Of a DNA stretch of 64,000 nt, positions 34,995 through 43,865 are shown in pieces (position 1 is the stretch's first letter; each line of letters begins with the position of its first letter). Below the pieces are notes generated by a model. That model did no database searches and had not been told where the DNA came from. It saw only the letters and a program-made list of their open reading frames with translations. The stretch comes from Pseudomonas hamedanensis (GTDB lineage Bacteria > Pseudomonadota > Gammaproteobacteria > Pseudomonadales > Pseudomonadaceae), in NCBI RefSeq assembly GCF_014268595.2, contig NZ_CP077091.1, forward strand, positions 4,694,001 to 4,758,000, given 5' to 3'. The position numbers were made by a program, and so were the translations under genes.

Positions 34995-35430
34995 TCTGTC
35001 CCAACAAGTGATCGAGGCCGTCGCGCAAATCATTGAGGCGGTCCAGATCGACACCGCTGTCACACAGCAGCCGGGCCTTCAACGGTCCGACCTGCGCACG
35101 CAACGCCTGTCCGGCAGCGGTCAGGCTCAAATGCACTTCGCGTTCATCGCGGGCCGAGCGCTGGCGCTGCACCAGGTGCAACTGCTCCAGACGCTTGAGC
35201 AAGGGCGTCAGCGTGCCGGAGTCCAGCGCCAGACGCTCGCCCAGGGCCTTGACGGTCGGTTGCTCCGGGGCGGTCTCCTGCCACTCCCACAACACCAGCA
35301 TCGCCAGATACTGCGGGTACGTCAGGCCAAGCTGATCAAGCATCGGCTTGTAGGCACGAATCACCGCGCGGGACGCGGCGTACAGCTTGAAGCACAGCTG
35401 GCTGTCGAGCTTCAGCGAATCGACGCTCAT
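34978..35430 (-). CDS. ospR: MarR-family thiol-based oxidative stress regulator OspR
   Basis: Encodes 150 residues of an OhrR/OspR-type MarR repressor. A redox-sensing Cys is near the N-terminus (SQLCFKLYAASRAV, C13), and the winged helix includes [16 protein letters not shown]. Oxidation of that Cys should release it from DNA. It is translated from an ATG overlapping the gpx stop (ATGA), so it is the second gene of a gpx-ospR operon and probably controls that operon through the palindrome at 35957-35980. Its 3' end overlaps sagS by 17 bases. OhrR, encoded at 50554, is a close paralogue. Confidence 0.88.
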   Translation of the reverse strand: MSVDSLKLDSQLCFKLYAASRAVIRAYKPMLDQLGLTYPQYLAMLVLWEWQETAPEQPTVKALGERLALDSGTLTPLLKRLEQLHLVQRQRSARDEREVHLSLTAAGQALRAQVGPLKARLLCDSGVDLDRLNDLRDGLDHLLGQIKALA

Positions 35431-35912
35431 TTGAGCAGGGCTTCGATCTCGCGGCTCAGGTCCTGCGGCTTGGTCGCCGGGGCGAAACGCTTGACCACCT
35501 GGCCGTCCTTGCCGATCAGGAACTTGGTGAAGTTCCACTTGATGCCCTGGGAACCAAGTACGCCCGGGGCGCGCTTCTTCAACTGCACGAACAACGGATG
35601 AGCACCGGCACCGTTGACCTCGACCTTTTTGAACAGGGGGAAACTGACGCCGAAATTCAGCTCGCAGAATTCGCTGATCGCGCCCTCGTTACCCGGTTCC
35701 TGTTTGCCGAACTGGTTGCAGGGAAAGCCCAAAACCACCAGCCCCTGATCCTTGTAGGTTTGCCACAGGGCTTCGAGGCCTTTGTACTGTGGGGTGAAAC
35801 CGCACTTGCTCGCGGTGTTGACCACCAGCACCGCTTTGCCGGCGAAATCGGCCAAGGTCTTTTGCTCACCCTGGATCGTGGTGCAGGGAATATTCAGCAA
35901 GTTGTCGCTCAT
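35427..35912 (-). CDS. Glutathione peroxidase (thiol peroxidase of the GPx family)
   Basis: Encodes 161 residues. NTASKCGFTPQY carries the peroxidatic Cys (in place of selenocysteine), GFPCNQFGKQEPG has the resolving Cys and Gln, and KWNFTKFLI carries the Trp of the catalytic tetrad. GPx proteins of this Cys type usually use thioredoxin to reduce peroxides. It is the first gene of the gpx-ospR unit. The operator-like palindrome lies about 45 bases upstream of its start. Confidence 0.92.
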   Translation of the reverse strand: MSDNLLNIPCTTIQGEQKTLADFAGKAVLVVNTASKCGFTPQYKGLEALWQTYKDQGLVVLGFPCNQFGKQEPGNEGAISEFCELNFGVSFPLFKKVEVNGAGAHPLFVQLKKRAPGVLGSQGIKWNFTKFLIGKDGQVVKRFAPATKPQDLSREIEALLK

Positions 35913-35956
35913 GGGGCGGGCTCCGCAAGAAATGGGAAAGACCAAACATAGCGAGC

Positions 35957-35980
35957 AATTAAATTGTGTGCAATTTAATT
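35957..35980. promoter_or_regulatory. Perfect palindrome, likely OspR operator
   Basis: AATTAAATTG and CAATTTAATT are perfect complements with TGTG between them. It is AT-rich, of MarR/OhrR operator size, and sits just before gpx-ospR. That arrangement is what autoregulation by OspR would need. Binding itself is inferred. Confidence 0.75.
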
Positions 35981-36012
35981 ATCCGAAAGGCGACACCCTG
36001 TCGCCTTGTCCC

Positions 36013-36408
36013 TTACTCGCGCGGCTCGAGATTCAGGCACACCGAGTTGATGCAATAACGCAGGCCGGTTGGCGGCGGCCCGTCCGGGAACACATGACCC
36101 AGATGCGCATCGCAGCGCGCGCATTTCACTTCAGTGCGGATCATGCCGTGGCTGGTATCGCGGATTTCAGTCATCGCGCTTTCGCCGATCGGCCGATAGA
36201 AACTCGGCCAGCCGCAGCCGGAATCGAACTTGGTCGTGGAGTCGAACAGCGGCTCATTGCAGCAGACGCAGTGGTAGACACCGTCGGTTTTGGTGTCGTT
36301 GTATTTGCCCGAGAACGGTCGCTCGGTCGCGCTCAGACGGCAGACGTTGTACTGCTCGGGGTCGAGCATGGCTTTCCATTCTTCCAGGGTTTTTTGCAAC
36401 TTTTCCAT
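36013..36408 (-). CDS. msrB: Peptide-methionine (R)-S-oxide reductase MsrB
   Basis: Encodes 131 residues. Zinc is held by two CxxC pairs (CVCC and CARC), GWPSFY and [10 protein letters not shown] are family signatures, and the catalytic Cys is in INSVCL near the C-terminus. It repairs methionine-R-sulfoxide in proteins. GAGG lies seven bases before the ATG at 36408; the ATG three bases earlier is too close to that site. It is followed on the same strand by gpx after 100 bases holding the OspR-type palindrome. Confidence 0.93.
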   Translation of the reverse strand: MEKLQKTLEEWKAMLDPEQYNVCRLSATERPFSGKYNDTKTDGVYHCVCCNEPLFDSTTKFDSGCGWPSFYRPIGESAMTEIRDTSHGMIRTEVKCARCDAHLGHVFPDGPPPTGLRYCINSVCLNLEPRE

Positions 36409-36632
36409 CATCACACCTCAGCGGCTGAAAAAGCCCGATCTGTACCTTTTCCACGGATCGGGCGGCACGTATGATTGCGCCTCGTCACGCACCAGTCTGG
36501 CAGTCAGACCGGGCGCATTCAAACGGATTATGGGAGCCACGGCTCAAGACGTCCGCCTGTGTGAAAACGCAGGAATCCCAGCACGGTTGTCCATTCGCCG
36601 TCTGGATCGTTCATTTTCGGGATCACATCGCC

Positions 36633-37844
36633 ATGCAGTTCAGCAAATCGAACAAGCTCGCCAACGTCTGCTACGACATTCGCGGTCCGGTGCTCAAGCA
36701 CGCCAAACGACTGGAAGAGGAAGGCCAGCGCATCCTCAAGCTGAACATCGGCAACCCGGCACCGTTCGGTTTCGAAGCGCCTGATGAAATCCTTCAGGAT
36801 GTGATCCGCAACCTGCCGACCGCACAAGGCTACAGCGATTCCAAAGGCCTGTTCAGCGCGCGCAAGGCGGTGATGCAGTACTACCAGCAGAAGCAGGTCG
36901 AAGGTGTCGGCATCGAAGACATCTACCTGGGCAACGGCGTGTCCGAGCTGATCGTGATGTCGTTGCAGGCGCTGCTCAACAACGGCGACGAAGTGCTGGT
37001 GCCGGCGCCTGACTATCCGCTGTGGACGGCGGCCGTCAGCCTGGCCGGCGGCAACGCCGTGCATTACCTGTGCGACGAAGGCGCCGACTGGTTCCCGGAC
37101 CTGGCCGACATCAAGGCCAAGATCACCCCGAACACCAAAGCAATGGTGATCATCAACCCGAACAACCCGACGGGTGCGGTGTATTCGAAGGAAGTGCTGC
37201 TGGGCATGCTGGAGATCGCCCGTGCGCATAACCTGGTGGTGTTCTCCGACGAGATCTACGACAAGATCCTCTACGACGATGCCGTGCACATCTGCACCGC
37301 GTCCCTGGCGCCGGACCTGCTGTGCCTGACCTTCAACGGCCTGTCCAAATCCTACCGCGTGGCCGGCTTCCGCTCCGGCTGGATCGCTATCTCGGGGCCG
37401 AAACACAATGCCCAGAGCTACATCGAAGGCATCGACATGCTGGCCAACATGCGCCTGTGCGCCAACGTGCCGAGCCAGCACGCCATCCAGACCGCGCTGG
37501 GCGGTTACCAGAGCATCAACGATCTGGTGCTGCCACAGGGCCGTCTGCTGGAACAGCGCAACCGCACCTGGGAGCTGCTCAACGATATTCCGGGGGTAAG
37601 CTGCGTCAAGCCGATGGGCGCGCTGTATGCCTTCCCGAAAATCGACCCGAAAGTCTGCCCGATCCACAATGACGAGAAATTCGTCCTGGATCTGCTGCTT
37701 TCCGAGAAGCTGCTGGTGGTGCAAGGCACGGCGTTCAACTGGCCATGGCCGGACCACTTCCGCGTGGTCACCCTGCCCCGCGTCGACGACCTGGAAATGG
37801 CCATCGGCCGTATCGGCAATTTCCTCAAATCCTACCGCCAGTAG
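36633..37844 (+). CDS. alaA: Alanine aminotransferase-like PLP enzyme (AlaA family)
   Basis: Encodes 403 residues of a fold-type I aminotransferase. NNPTGAVYS, SDEIYDKI and the PLP-lysine segment FNGLSKSYRVAGFRSGW are visible, and the N-terminal LKLNIGNPAPFGFEAPDE matches E. coli AlaA. AlaA makes alanine from pyruvate and glutamate. The ATG at 36633 opens the family's N-terminus (MQFSKSNKLANVCYDIRGPV); the frame upstream of it is not conserved-looking. The upstream 220 bases diverge from msrB. Confidence 0.88.
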   Translation: MQFSKSNKLANVCYDIRGPVLKHAKRLEEEGQRILKLNIGNPAPFGFEAPDEILQDVIRNLPTAQGYSDSKGLFSARKAVMQYYQQKQVEGVGIEDIYLGNGVSELIVMSLQALLNNGDEVLVPAPDYPLWTAAVSLAGGNAVHYLCDEGADWFPDLADIKAKITPNTKAMVIINPNNPTGAVYSKEVLLGMLEIARAHNLVVFSDEIYDKILYDDAVHICTASLAPDLLCLTFNGLSKSYRVAGFRSGWIAISGPKHNAQSYIEGIDMLANMRLCANVPSQHAIQTALGGYQSINDLVLPQGRLLEQRNRTWELLNDIPGVSCVKPMGALYAFPKIDPKVCPIHNDEKFVLDLLLSEKLLVVQGTAFNWPWPDHFRVVTLPRVDDLEMAIGRIGNFLKSYRQ

Positions 37845-37853
37845 CTCGCAATC

Positions 37854-37881
37854 AGTGCGCAACGGCAGAACGTTGCGCACT
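37854..37881. repeat. 11-bp perfect hairpin after alaA
   Basis: AGTGCGCAACG and CGTTGCGCACT flank GCAGAA. No T-run follows, so termination, if any, would not be of the standard intrinsic type. It is ten bases past the alaA stop. Confidence 0.7.
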
Positions 37882-38073
37882 GTCTGATTCAGCAACACTT
37901 CTACATTCCGCACTTGTGCATGCCTTCTACACTTGCGGTTCAGCCCCGTTTAGCGCACACAACACAATGGCGACGGGGCGCAACTGGCTGCGGTTCATGC
38001 CTTAATCTGCCGTGGGAGCTGTGCTGTACACCGAAGAATCAGCTGTAGGACACAGTTTGAAATAGTCACTCAG

Positions 38074-38102
38074 TTGAATAGCCCGTGGCAGCACCTTATA
38101 TA
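38074..38102 (+). promoter_or_regulatory. Predicted promoter of htpX
   Basis: TTGAAT (38074-38079) and TATATA (38097-38102) are 17 bases apart, a good sigma-70 fit. The overlapping CCTTATATA at 14 bases from TTGAAT also resembles a heat-shock sigma-32 site, which would suit a heat-shock protease; I cannot decide between them from sequence. Confidence 0.6.
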
Positions 38103-38147
38103 CCCCGCAGTACGCTACATCTTTAGCTTGAGGAGATTTCTACAACC

Positions 38148-39035
38148 ATGATGCGCATCCTGCTGTTTTTGGCCACTAACCTGGCGGTCGTGCTGATAGC
38201 CAGCATCACCCTGAGCCTGTTCGGCTTCAACGGGTTCATGGCGGCCAACGGGGTCGACCTCGACCTCAGTCAGCTGCTGGTATTCTGTGCGGTCTTTGGT
38301 TTTGCCGGTTCCCTGTTCTCGCTGTTCATCTCAAAGTGGATGGCGAAGATGAGCACCGGTACCCAGATCATCAGCCAGCCACGCACTCGGCATGAGCAAT
38401 GGCTGCTGCAAACCGTCGAGCAATTGTCCCGCGAAGCCGGGATCAAGATGCCCGAAGTCGGTATTTTCCCGGCCTACGAGGCGAATGCCTTCGCCACCGG
38501 CTGGAACAAGAACGATGCACTCGTTGCCGTCAGCCAGGGCCTGCTGGAGCGCTTTTCGCCTGATGAAGTGAAAGCTGTTCTGGCCCACGAGATCGGCCAC
38601 GTCGCCAACGGTGACATGGTCACGCTGGCGCTGATTCAGGGCGTGGTGAACACCTTCGTGATGTTCTTCGCACGGATCATCGGCAACTTCGTCGACAAGG
38701 TGATCTTCAAGAACGAAGAAGGCCAGGGCATCGCCTACTACGTGGCAACCATCTTCGCCGAACTGGTACTGGGCATCCTCGCCAGCGCCATCGTCATGTG
38801 GTTCTCGCGCAAACGCGAATTCCGTGCCGACGAAGCCGGCGCACGCCTGGCCGGGACCAGCGCGATGATCGGCGCCCTGCAACGTCTGCGCGCCGAACAG
38901 GGCATGCCGGTGCACATGCCGGACACCCTGAACGCCTTTGGCATCAACGGCGGCATCAAGCAGGGCTTCGCCCGCATGTTCATGAGCCACCCGCCACTGG
39001 AAGAGCGTATCGACGCGTTGCGTCGTCGCGGTTGA
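38148..39035 (+). CDS. htpX: Membrane zinc protease HtpX
   Basis: Encodes 295 residues of an M48 metalloprotease: two N-terminal membrane segments (about 4-25 and 37-57), the zinc motif [13 protein letters not shown] (near 143-155), two more hydrophobic segments and a third ligand Glu in the [12 protein letters not shown] stretch. HtpX degrades misfolded inner-membrane proteins together with FtsH. Length matches the family. The start has two adjacent ATGs; I give the first. A terminator and REP pair follow. Confidence 0.95.
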   Translation: MMRILLFLATNLAVVLIASITLSLFGFNGFMAANGVDLDLSQLLVFCAVFGFAGSLFSLFISKWMAKMSTGTQIISQPRTRHEQWLLQTVEQLSREAGIKMPEVGIFPAYEANAFATGWNKNDALVAVSQGLLERFSPDEVKAVLAHEIGHVANGDMVTLALIQGVVNTFVMFFARIIGNFVDKVIFKNEEGQGIAYYVATIFAELVLGILASAIVMWFSRKREFRADEAGARLAGTSAMIGALQRLRAEQGMPVHMPDTLNAFGINGGIKQGFARMFMSHPPLEERIDALRRRG

Positions 39036-39053
39036 CTGCATCGGTGTAAAAAC

Positions 39054-39082
39054 GAAGGCCTGCAGTGATGCGGGCCTTTTTG
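39054..39082 (+). terminator. Intrinsic terminator after htpX
   Basis: AAGGCC-TGC and GCG-GGCCTT make a stem with one wobble position and end in a T-run. Confidence 0.75.
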
Positions 39083-39114
39083 CGTTTTCCTGGATGGTTT
39101 TCGGCGCCTGATAT

Positions 39115-39217
39115 GGCCTCATCGCGAGCAGGCTCACTCCTACAGGATTTGTGGTATTCACGTAATCCTTGATCCACCAGAAATCAATGTAGGAGTGAGC
39201 CTGCTCGCGATGAGGCC
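39115..39217. repeat. Inverted pair of REP elements
   Basis: GGCCTCATCGCGAGCAGGCT starts the left arm, and its complement, TGAGGCC at the far end, closes the right arm; about 45 bases separate the two REPs (39115-39143 and 39189-39217). It lies between htpX and tpm. Confidence 0.9.
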
Positions 39218-39235
39218 AGAACTGCCTGCACAGAA

Positions 39236-39892
39236 CTAACGGCTGGAAAGCCGGTAAACCCGCTCCACCAACGACGTCACCCCCGCATCGGAAAATCTCG
39301 GGCTCTCGGCCAACACATCCTGCTCTTCCAGGCTCTTCACCTGCCAGCCCTTACTGAACAACCGCTGCACCTCTTGATCATCCACCGCAAACGGTGGCCC
39401 GGGCATTTGCGCCTGAGGGTAATCGAGGGTGATCAACAACCCCTGCACGCCGGGCGCGAGGATTTGCTGGAGATGCGCCGCATAACGTTCACGCATCGGC
39501 GCCGGCAAGGCGATCAACGCGGCGCGGTCGTACAACGCCGTGCAGCCTGCAGCCTCCTGAGCCGTCAGCGCGAAGAAATCCCCACACCACAGTTCGATGG
39601 CATCACTGCGGTAAACCTTGAAATCGCCCTCTTCGCTGATCTGCGGCACGATACGATGCTCGTCGAAAAAGCCCTCAACGGCCCTATCCGACAGCTCCAC
39701 GCCCAGCACCTGATGGCCCTGACCCGCCAGCCACAGCAGGTCCAGGCTTTTCCCGCACAGCGGCACCAGCACACGCGCCGATGGCGTCAGCGCCAGCTGC
39801 GGCCAATAGCGCTGTAAGTACGGATTCGCTTCAGGTTGGTGAAAGCCGATCTGGTTTGAAGCCCATTTCTCGTGCCAAAAGTCAGCTTGCAT
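39236..39892 (-). CDS. tpm: Thiopurine S-methyltransferase
   Basis: Encodes 218 residues, standard for bacterial TPMT. The N-terminus [21 protein letters not shown] and the SAM-binding [16 protein letters not shown] are diagnostic, and [10 protein letters not shown] follows. In Pseudomonas the enzyme methylates thiopurines and detoxifies selenite and tellurite. The true start is the ATG at 39892, preceded by GGGAGGG; the frame runs open upstream only because it is antisense to the dioxygenase gene. Confidence 0.93.
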   Translation of the reverse strand: MQADFWHEKWASNQIGFHQPEANPYLQRYWPQLALTPSARVLVPLCGKSLDLLWLAGQGHQVLGVELSDRAVEGFFDEHRIVPQISEEGDFKVYRSDAIELWCGDFFALTAQEAAGCTALYDRAALIALPAPMRERYAAHLQQILAPGVQGLLITLDYPQAQMPGPPFAVDDQEVQRLFSKGWQVKSLEEQDVLAESPRFSDAGVTSLVERVYRLSSR

Positions 39893-39995
39893 GTATCCCT
39901 CCCGAAAAACCGATGATAAGGCGTTAAAACTTATATTAGATTCAGATGAACGATCTGACCGAAGATGAAGCATCTTAACGCGCAGGAATCCTCGC

Positions 39996-40763
39996 ATGCT
40001 TCCCAGCCTGTTTATCTCCCATGGTTCACCGATGCTGGCGCTGGAACCCGGCGCCAGTGGCCCGGCATTGACGCGACTGGCCGCCGAACTGCCGCGCCCC
40101 AACGCCATCGTCATCGTCTCGGCACACTGGGAAAGCCAGGAACTGCTGGTTGCCAGCCACCCGCAACCGGAAACCTGGCATGACTTCGGCGGTTTTCCCC
40201 GCGCGTTGTTTGAAGTGCAGTATCCGGCGCCGGGCAATCCGCAGTTGGCGGCCGAGGTGGCCGACTTGCTGACAGCCAACGACCTGCCAGCGCGCCTCGA
40301 TCCGCAACGTCCGTTCGACCATGGCGTGTGGGTGCCCCTGTCGCTGATGTACCCGCAGGCGGATGTTCCGGTGGTGCAAGTCTCGCTGCCGAGTCGCGGC
40401 GGAGCGGCATTGCAGACGCGGGTTGGCCGTGCGCTGGCGAGCCTGCGTGAACAGGGCATCCTGATCATCGGCTCCGGCAGCATTACCCACAACCTGCGAG
40501 AACTGGACTGGCATGCCGGCCCGGAAAGCATCGAGCCGTGGGCGCGGGATTTCCGTGACTGGATGATAGACAAGCTTACGGCCGACGATGAAGCGGCGCT
40601 GCATGGCTATCGCCAGCAGGCGCCGAATGCGCTGCGCAGTCACCCGAGTGATGAGCATTTGTTGCCGTTGTACTTTGCGCGCGGTGCCGGTGGGATATTC
40701 AGCGTGGCGCATCAGGGCTTTACGATGGGTGCGTTGGGTATGGATATTTATCGCTTCGGTTGA
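39996..40763 (+). CDS. Class III extradiol ring-cleavage dioxygenase family protein (DODA/YgiD-like)
   Basis: Encodes 255 residues of the LigB-type superfamily. Zinc ligands expected in YgiD/DODA are in place: SHGSP near the N-terminus (H9), [11 protein letters not shown] in the middle and [13 protein letters not shown] after it; SAHWES is also conserved. Such enzymes cleave catechols such as L-DOPA at the 4,5 position. The plant-type substrate is not implied. AGGAATC precedes the ATG. It is divergent from tpm. Confidence 0.87.
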   Translation: MLPSLFISHGSPMLALEPGASGPALTRLAAELPRPNAIVIVSAHWESQELLVASHPQPETWHDFGGFPRALFEVQYPAPGNPQLAAEVADLLTANDLPARLDPQRPFDHGVWVPLSLMYPQADVPVVQVSLPSRGGAALQTRVGRALASLREQGILIIGSGSITHNLRELDWHAGPESIEPWARDFRDWMIDKLTADDEAALHGYRQQAPNALRSHPSDEHLLPLYFARGAGGIFSVAHQGFTMGALGMDIYRFG

Positions 40764-40767
40764 AGCA

Positions 40768-40792
40768 TTCGCGAGCAGGCTCGCTCCCACAG
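40768..40792 (-). repeat. Single REP element
   Basis: TTCGCGAGCAGGCTCGCTCC, then CACAG, is one REP of the same family as the pairs, unpaired, just after the dioxygenase stop. Confidence 0.8.
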
Positions 40793-40811
40793 AAGCCAAA
40801 AAAAGCCAAAA

Positions 40812-40841
40812 AAAATCCCCGAACCAGTCGGGGATTTTTTA
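40812..40841. terminator. Bidirectional intrinsic terminator between the dioxygenase gene and deaD
   Basis: AAAATCCCCGA and TCGGGGATTTT form a stem with A-rich and T-rich flanks, usable by both converging genes. Confidence 0.85.
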
Positions 40842-40868
40842 TGTGCGATCAATCAGCCCGAGGGCGGA

Positions 40869-42542
40869 TCAATCTTCGCGGTAGCGACGCAGCTTGAGCT
40901 GCTTACCGGCCACGCGAGTGTCCTTCAGCTTGGTCAGGAGTTTCTCCAGACCTTCTTCCGGCAGCTCGACGAGGCTGAAGCTGTCACGCACCTGGATGCG
41001 ACCGATCGCTTCACGGGCCAGGCCACCTTCGTTGAGGATGGCGCCCAGCAGGTTTTTCGCAGCGATACCGTCACGCGCGCCCAGCGCGGTACGGCAACGA
41101 GCACGGCCTTCGCCCAGCGGCATTGGCGCGCGACGCTCGCGATCACCACGGTCCGGACGATCGCCGGAACGCTCGGGACGGTCGCCACGCGGTGCGTTGT
41201 TCGGCACCAATGGACGTTCCTTCTCGATCGCTGCCAAGGTCAGCGCTTGACCATTGGTGGCTTTGCGCAGCAGCGCTGCGGCCAGTGCACGCGGGGTGCA
41301 ACCGATGTCGGCGGTCAGGCGATCTAGCAGATCACCGTGGGTCGATTCGGCATCGGCAACCAGCGGCGACAGGCTGTTGGTCAGTTTCTTGATGCGCGCA
41401 TCAAGCACTGCCTGAGCATCCGGCAGACGCACTTCGGCAACCTTCTGACCGGTCACACGCTCGATCACTTGCAGCATGCGGCGCTCACGTGGCGTGACCA
41501 GCAACAGTGCACGACCTTCGCGACCGGCACGGCCGGTACGGCCGATACGGTGCACGTAGGATTCCGGATCGTACGGCATGTCAACGTTGAACACGTGAGT
41601 GATGCGCGGAACGTCCAGACCACGAGCAGCAACGTCGGTCGCCACAACGATGTCCAGACGGCCATCTTTCAGCGAATCGATAACGCGCTCACGCTGGTTC
41701 TGGGCGATGTCACCGTTCAACGCGGCGGCTTTGTAGCCTTTGGCGTCGAGGGCGCTGGCCAAATCAAGGGTCGCTTGCTTGGTGCGCACGAACATGATCA
41801 GTGCATCGAAGTCTTCGACTTCCAGCAGGCTGAGCACGGCCGAGGTTTTCTGGTCAGCGTGAACCAACAGGTGAGCCTGTTCGATCGCGGTAACGGTCTG
41901 GGTCTTGGTCTGGATCTTGACGTGTTGCGGATCGCGCAGGTGGCGTTCGGCAATGGCGCGGATCGACTGCGGCAGGGTCGCCGAGAACAAAACGGTCTGA
42001 CGGGTCGCTGGCAGAGCCTTGAAGATGACTTCCAGGTCATCCATGAAGCCCAGCTTCAACATTTCGTCAGCTTCGTCGAGAACCAGGTGGTTCACGGTCG
42101 ACAGGACTTTCTCGTCGCGACGCAGGTGGTCACACAGACGACCCGGGGTGGCGACAACGATCTGTGCGCCATTACGGATTGCCTTGAGTTGCGGGCCCAT
42201 CGGCGCGCCGCCGTAAACGGCCACGACAGTAACGCCTGGCATTTGCTTGGCGTAGGTTTCAAAAGCGGTTGCTACTTGCAGCGCCAACTCTCGGGTTGGC
42301 GCCAGGATCAGGGCTTGCGGTTCGCGCTTGGCAGGATCGATGCAGTGCAGAATAGGCAGTGCGAACGCGGCGGTTTTACCGGTACCGGTTTGCGCCTGGC
42401 CAATCATGTCCTGGCCGGCCATGATGATCGGGATCGATTGCTGCTGAATCGCCGAAGGCTCTTCGTAGCCGGTCGCTGCGACGGCTGCAAGAATATTCGG
42501 ATTAAGATTAAAAGCGGCGAATCCGCCGGTTTCCTGGGTCAT
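40869..42542 (-). CDS. deaD: DEAD-box RNA helicase DeaD/CsdA
   Basis: Encodes 557 residues. All helicase motifs are clear: Q-motif (GYEEPSAIQQQSIP), AQTGTGKTAAF, PTRELALQV, DEADEM, SATLP, and HRIGRTGRAGREG. A C-terminal DbpA-type RNA-binding domain (RDSFSLVELPEEGLEKLL) follows an RG/RD-rich linker (about 440-470). DeaD unwinds mRNA and assists ribosome assembly in the cold. The ATG at 42542 begins MTQETGGFAAFNL; an upstream frame extension is not protein-like. The mRNA has a leader of about 210 bases. Confidence 0.93.
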   Translation of the reverse strand: MTQETGGFAAFNLNPNILAAVAATGYEEPSAIQQQSIPIIMAGQDMIGQAQTGTGKTAAFALPILHCIDPAKREPQALILAPTRELALQVATAFETYAKQMPGVTVVAVYGGAPMGPQLKAIRNGAQIVVATPGRLCDHLRRDEKVLSTVNHLVLDEADEMLKLGFMDDLEVIFKALPATRQTVLFSATLPQSIRAIAERHLRDPQHVKIQTKTQTVTAIEQAHLLVHADQKTSAVLSLLEVEDFDALIMFVRTKQATLDLASALDAKGYKAAALNGDIAQNQRERVIDSLKDGRLDIVVATDVAARGLDVPRITHVFNVDMPYDPESYVHRIGRTGRAGREGRALLLVTPRERRMLQVIERVTGQKVAEVRLPDAQAVLDARIKKLTNSLSPLVADAESTHGDLLDRLTADIGCTPRALAAALLRKATNGQALTLAAIEKERPLVPNNAPRGDRPERSGDRPDRGDRERRAPMPLGEGRARCRTALGARDGIAAKNLLGAILNEGGLAREAIGRIQVRDSFSLVELPEEGLEKLLTKLKDTRVAGKQLKLRRYRED

Positions 42543-42768
42543 GGGTCTGCCTCTAAGTGCATCCGCAAAGACCCATGCTCCAAAGCTGCGCATGCCGTGT
42601 TGAGACTCAAGAGTCGCCCTGGCAGCTTTGTCGGCGGGGATTTGCGAAAACGAATGAATGAAGATGGATCGTCAAGGAAGAGCCCGCAATGCGGACGTGC
42701 AGCCGAAGCTGACTTCGGGAAATTGCGCTACCTAAACGCGGCCCGGTTAAAGGCCGGCGCGCACTATA
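42543..42768 (-). promoter_or_regulatory. deaD promoter (-10) and long untranslated leader
   Basis: On the minus strand CCGGTATAGTGC (TATAGT at 42763-42768) is a good -10 element; the -35 is poor. Transcription would start near 42756, leaving about 214 bases before the deaD ATG. Long leaders are a hallmark of cold-shock mRNAs. The rest of this gap up to 42962 shows no frame. Confidence 0.5.
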
Positions 42769-42962
42769 CCGGATTTCGCCCAAAAAGGGAGCTTTTTTTA
42801 TCGCCGCAATCCGTGTGTCACCGCTGTGTAACGGGGTTTTGCGGATAATCGCGCAACGGTCTATTTTGCAAAGGCCCGTCCCTGCGGGCGATCACGCTTA
42901 AACGGTTCATCGACCTGCGGCAAAGCGCCGCGCACCCGCCCTTCGCGTTCGAGGATTTCGCC

Positions 42963-43754
42963 ATGAATCAGCCCTGCGCCGGCCGCGTCAGCCGAGAACG
43001 TCGTGGTCACGTGCACCTGATCGGCCTTGATCGGGCGGCCAAGCGCAACGCCTTCGACCTTGATCTGCTCAATGACCTGAGCCTGGCTTACGGCGAGTTC
43101 GAAGCCGACCGCGAAGCGCGGGTCGCCGTGGTGTTTGGCCACGGCGAGCACTTTACCGCCGGGCTCGATCTGGTCAACGCCAGTGCCGCTCTGGCCGAAG
43201 GCTGGCAGGTTCCGACCGGCGGTTGCGATCCGTGGGGCGTTTTCGTCGGGCCACGGGTAAGCAAACCGGTGATCGTCGCCGCGCAGGGCTATTGCCTGAC
43301 CATCGGCATCGAGTTGATGCTCGCCGCTGATATCAACCTGTGTGCGAGCAATACCCGCTTCGCGCAGATGGAAGTGCAACGTGGGATCTTTCCGTTTGGT
43401 GGCGCGACTTTGCGTTTTCAACAGATCGCCGGCTGGGGCAATGCGATGCGCTGGCTGCTCACCGGGGATGAGTTTGATGCGCATGACGCGTTGCACCTGG
43501 GCCTGGTGCAGGAAGTGATGGCCAGTGAAGACCTGATGCCGCGGGCCATTGAACTGGCTGAAAGGATCGCCCGACAGGCGCCGCTGGGGGTGCAGGCGAC
43601 GTTGCTGTCGGCACGGCAGGCGCGGTATGAGGGTGAGACGGCGGCAGCGCAGGGATTGCCGGTGCTGGTGAAGAAGTTGTTGGCGACTGAAGATGCCCGG
43701 GAGGGGGTGCGGTCGTTGGTGGAGCGGCGGCCTGGCATCTTCAAAGGAGTTTGA
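42963..43754 (+). CDS. Enoyl-CoA hydratase/isomerase family (crotonase) protein
   Basis: Encodes 263 residues. Crotonase oxyanion-hole segments are GHGEHFTAGLDL and AAQGYCLTIGIELMLAADI, and the loop FAQMEVQRGIFPFGGATLR follows. The typical active-site pattern is only partly kept, so hydratase, isomerase or hydrolase activity cannot be told apart. GAGG lies eight bases before the ATG. The same gene follows deaD in P. aeruginosa as far as I recall. It is divergent from deaD. Confidence 0.82.
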   Translation: MNQPCAGRVSRERRGHVHLIGLDRAAKRNAFDLDLLNDLSLAYGEFEADREARVAVVFGHGEHFTAGLDLVNASAALAEGWQVPTGGCDPWGVFVGPRVSKPVIVAAQGYCLTIGIELMLAADINLCASNTRFAQMEVQRGIFPFGGATLRFQQIAGWGNAMRWLLTGDEFDAHDALHLGLVQEVMASEDLMPRAIELAERIARQAPLGVQATLLSARQARYEGETAAAQGLPVLVKKLLATEDAREGVRSLVERRPGIFKGV

Positions 43755-43779
43755 GAAGTCTGGCGCCTATCGAGGCGCC

Positions 43780-43846
43780 ATCGCGAGCAGGCTCACTCCT
43801 ACATTTGAAATGCAATCCCCTGTAGGAGTGAGCCTGCTCGCGATAG
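43780..43846. repeat. Inverted pair of REP elements
   Basis: ATCGCGAGCAGGCTCACTCC and its complement are about 19 bases apart, between the crotonase gene and the end of the opposite-strand methyltransferase-fold gene. Confidence 0.9.
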
Positions 43847-43865
43847 GGCCGGCACGGCCCTCGTT

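Noticed and set aside
32850..35063. 737-codon minus-strand frame antisense to sagS
   Set aside because: Opposite a complete hybrid kinase with all catalytic motifs; a product of third-position GC bias.
39893..40573. Possible 227-residue N-terminal extension of tpm
   Set aside because: It is antisense to the dioxygenase gene, and a strong ribosome-binding site stands before the ATG at 39892 where the TPMT family begins.
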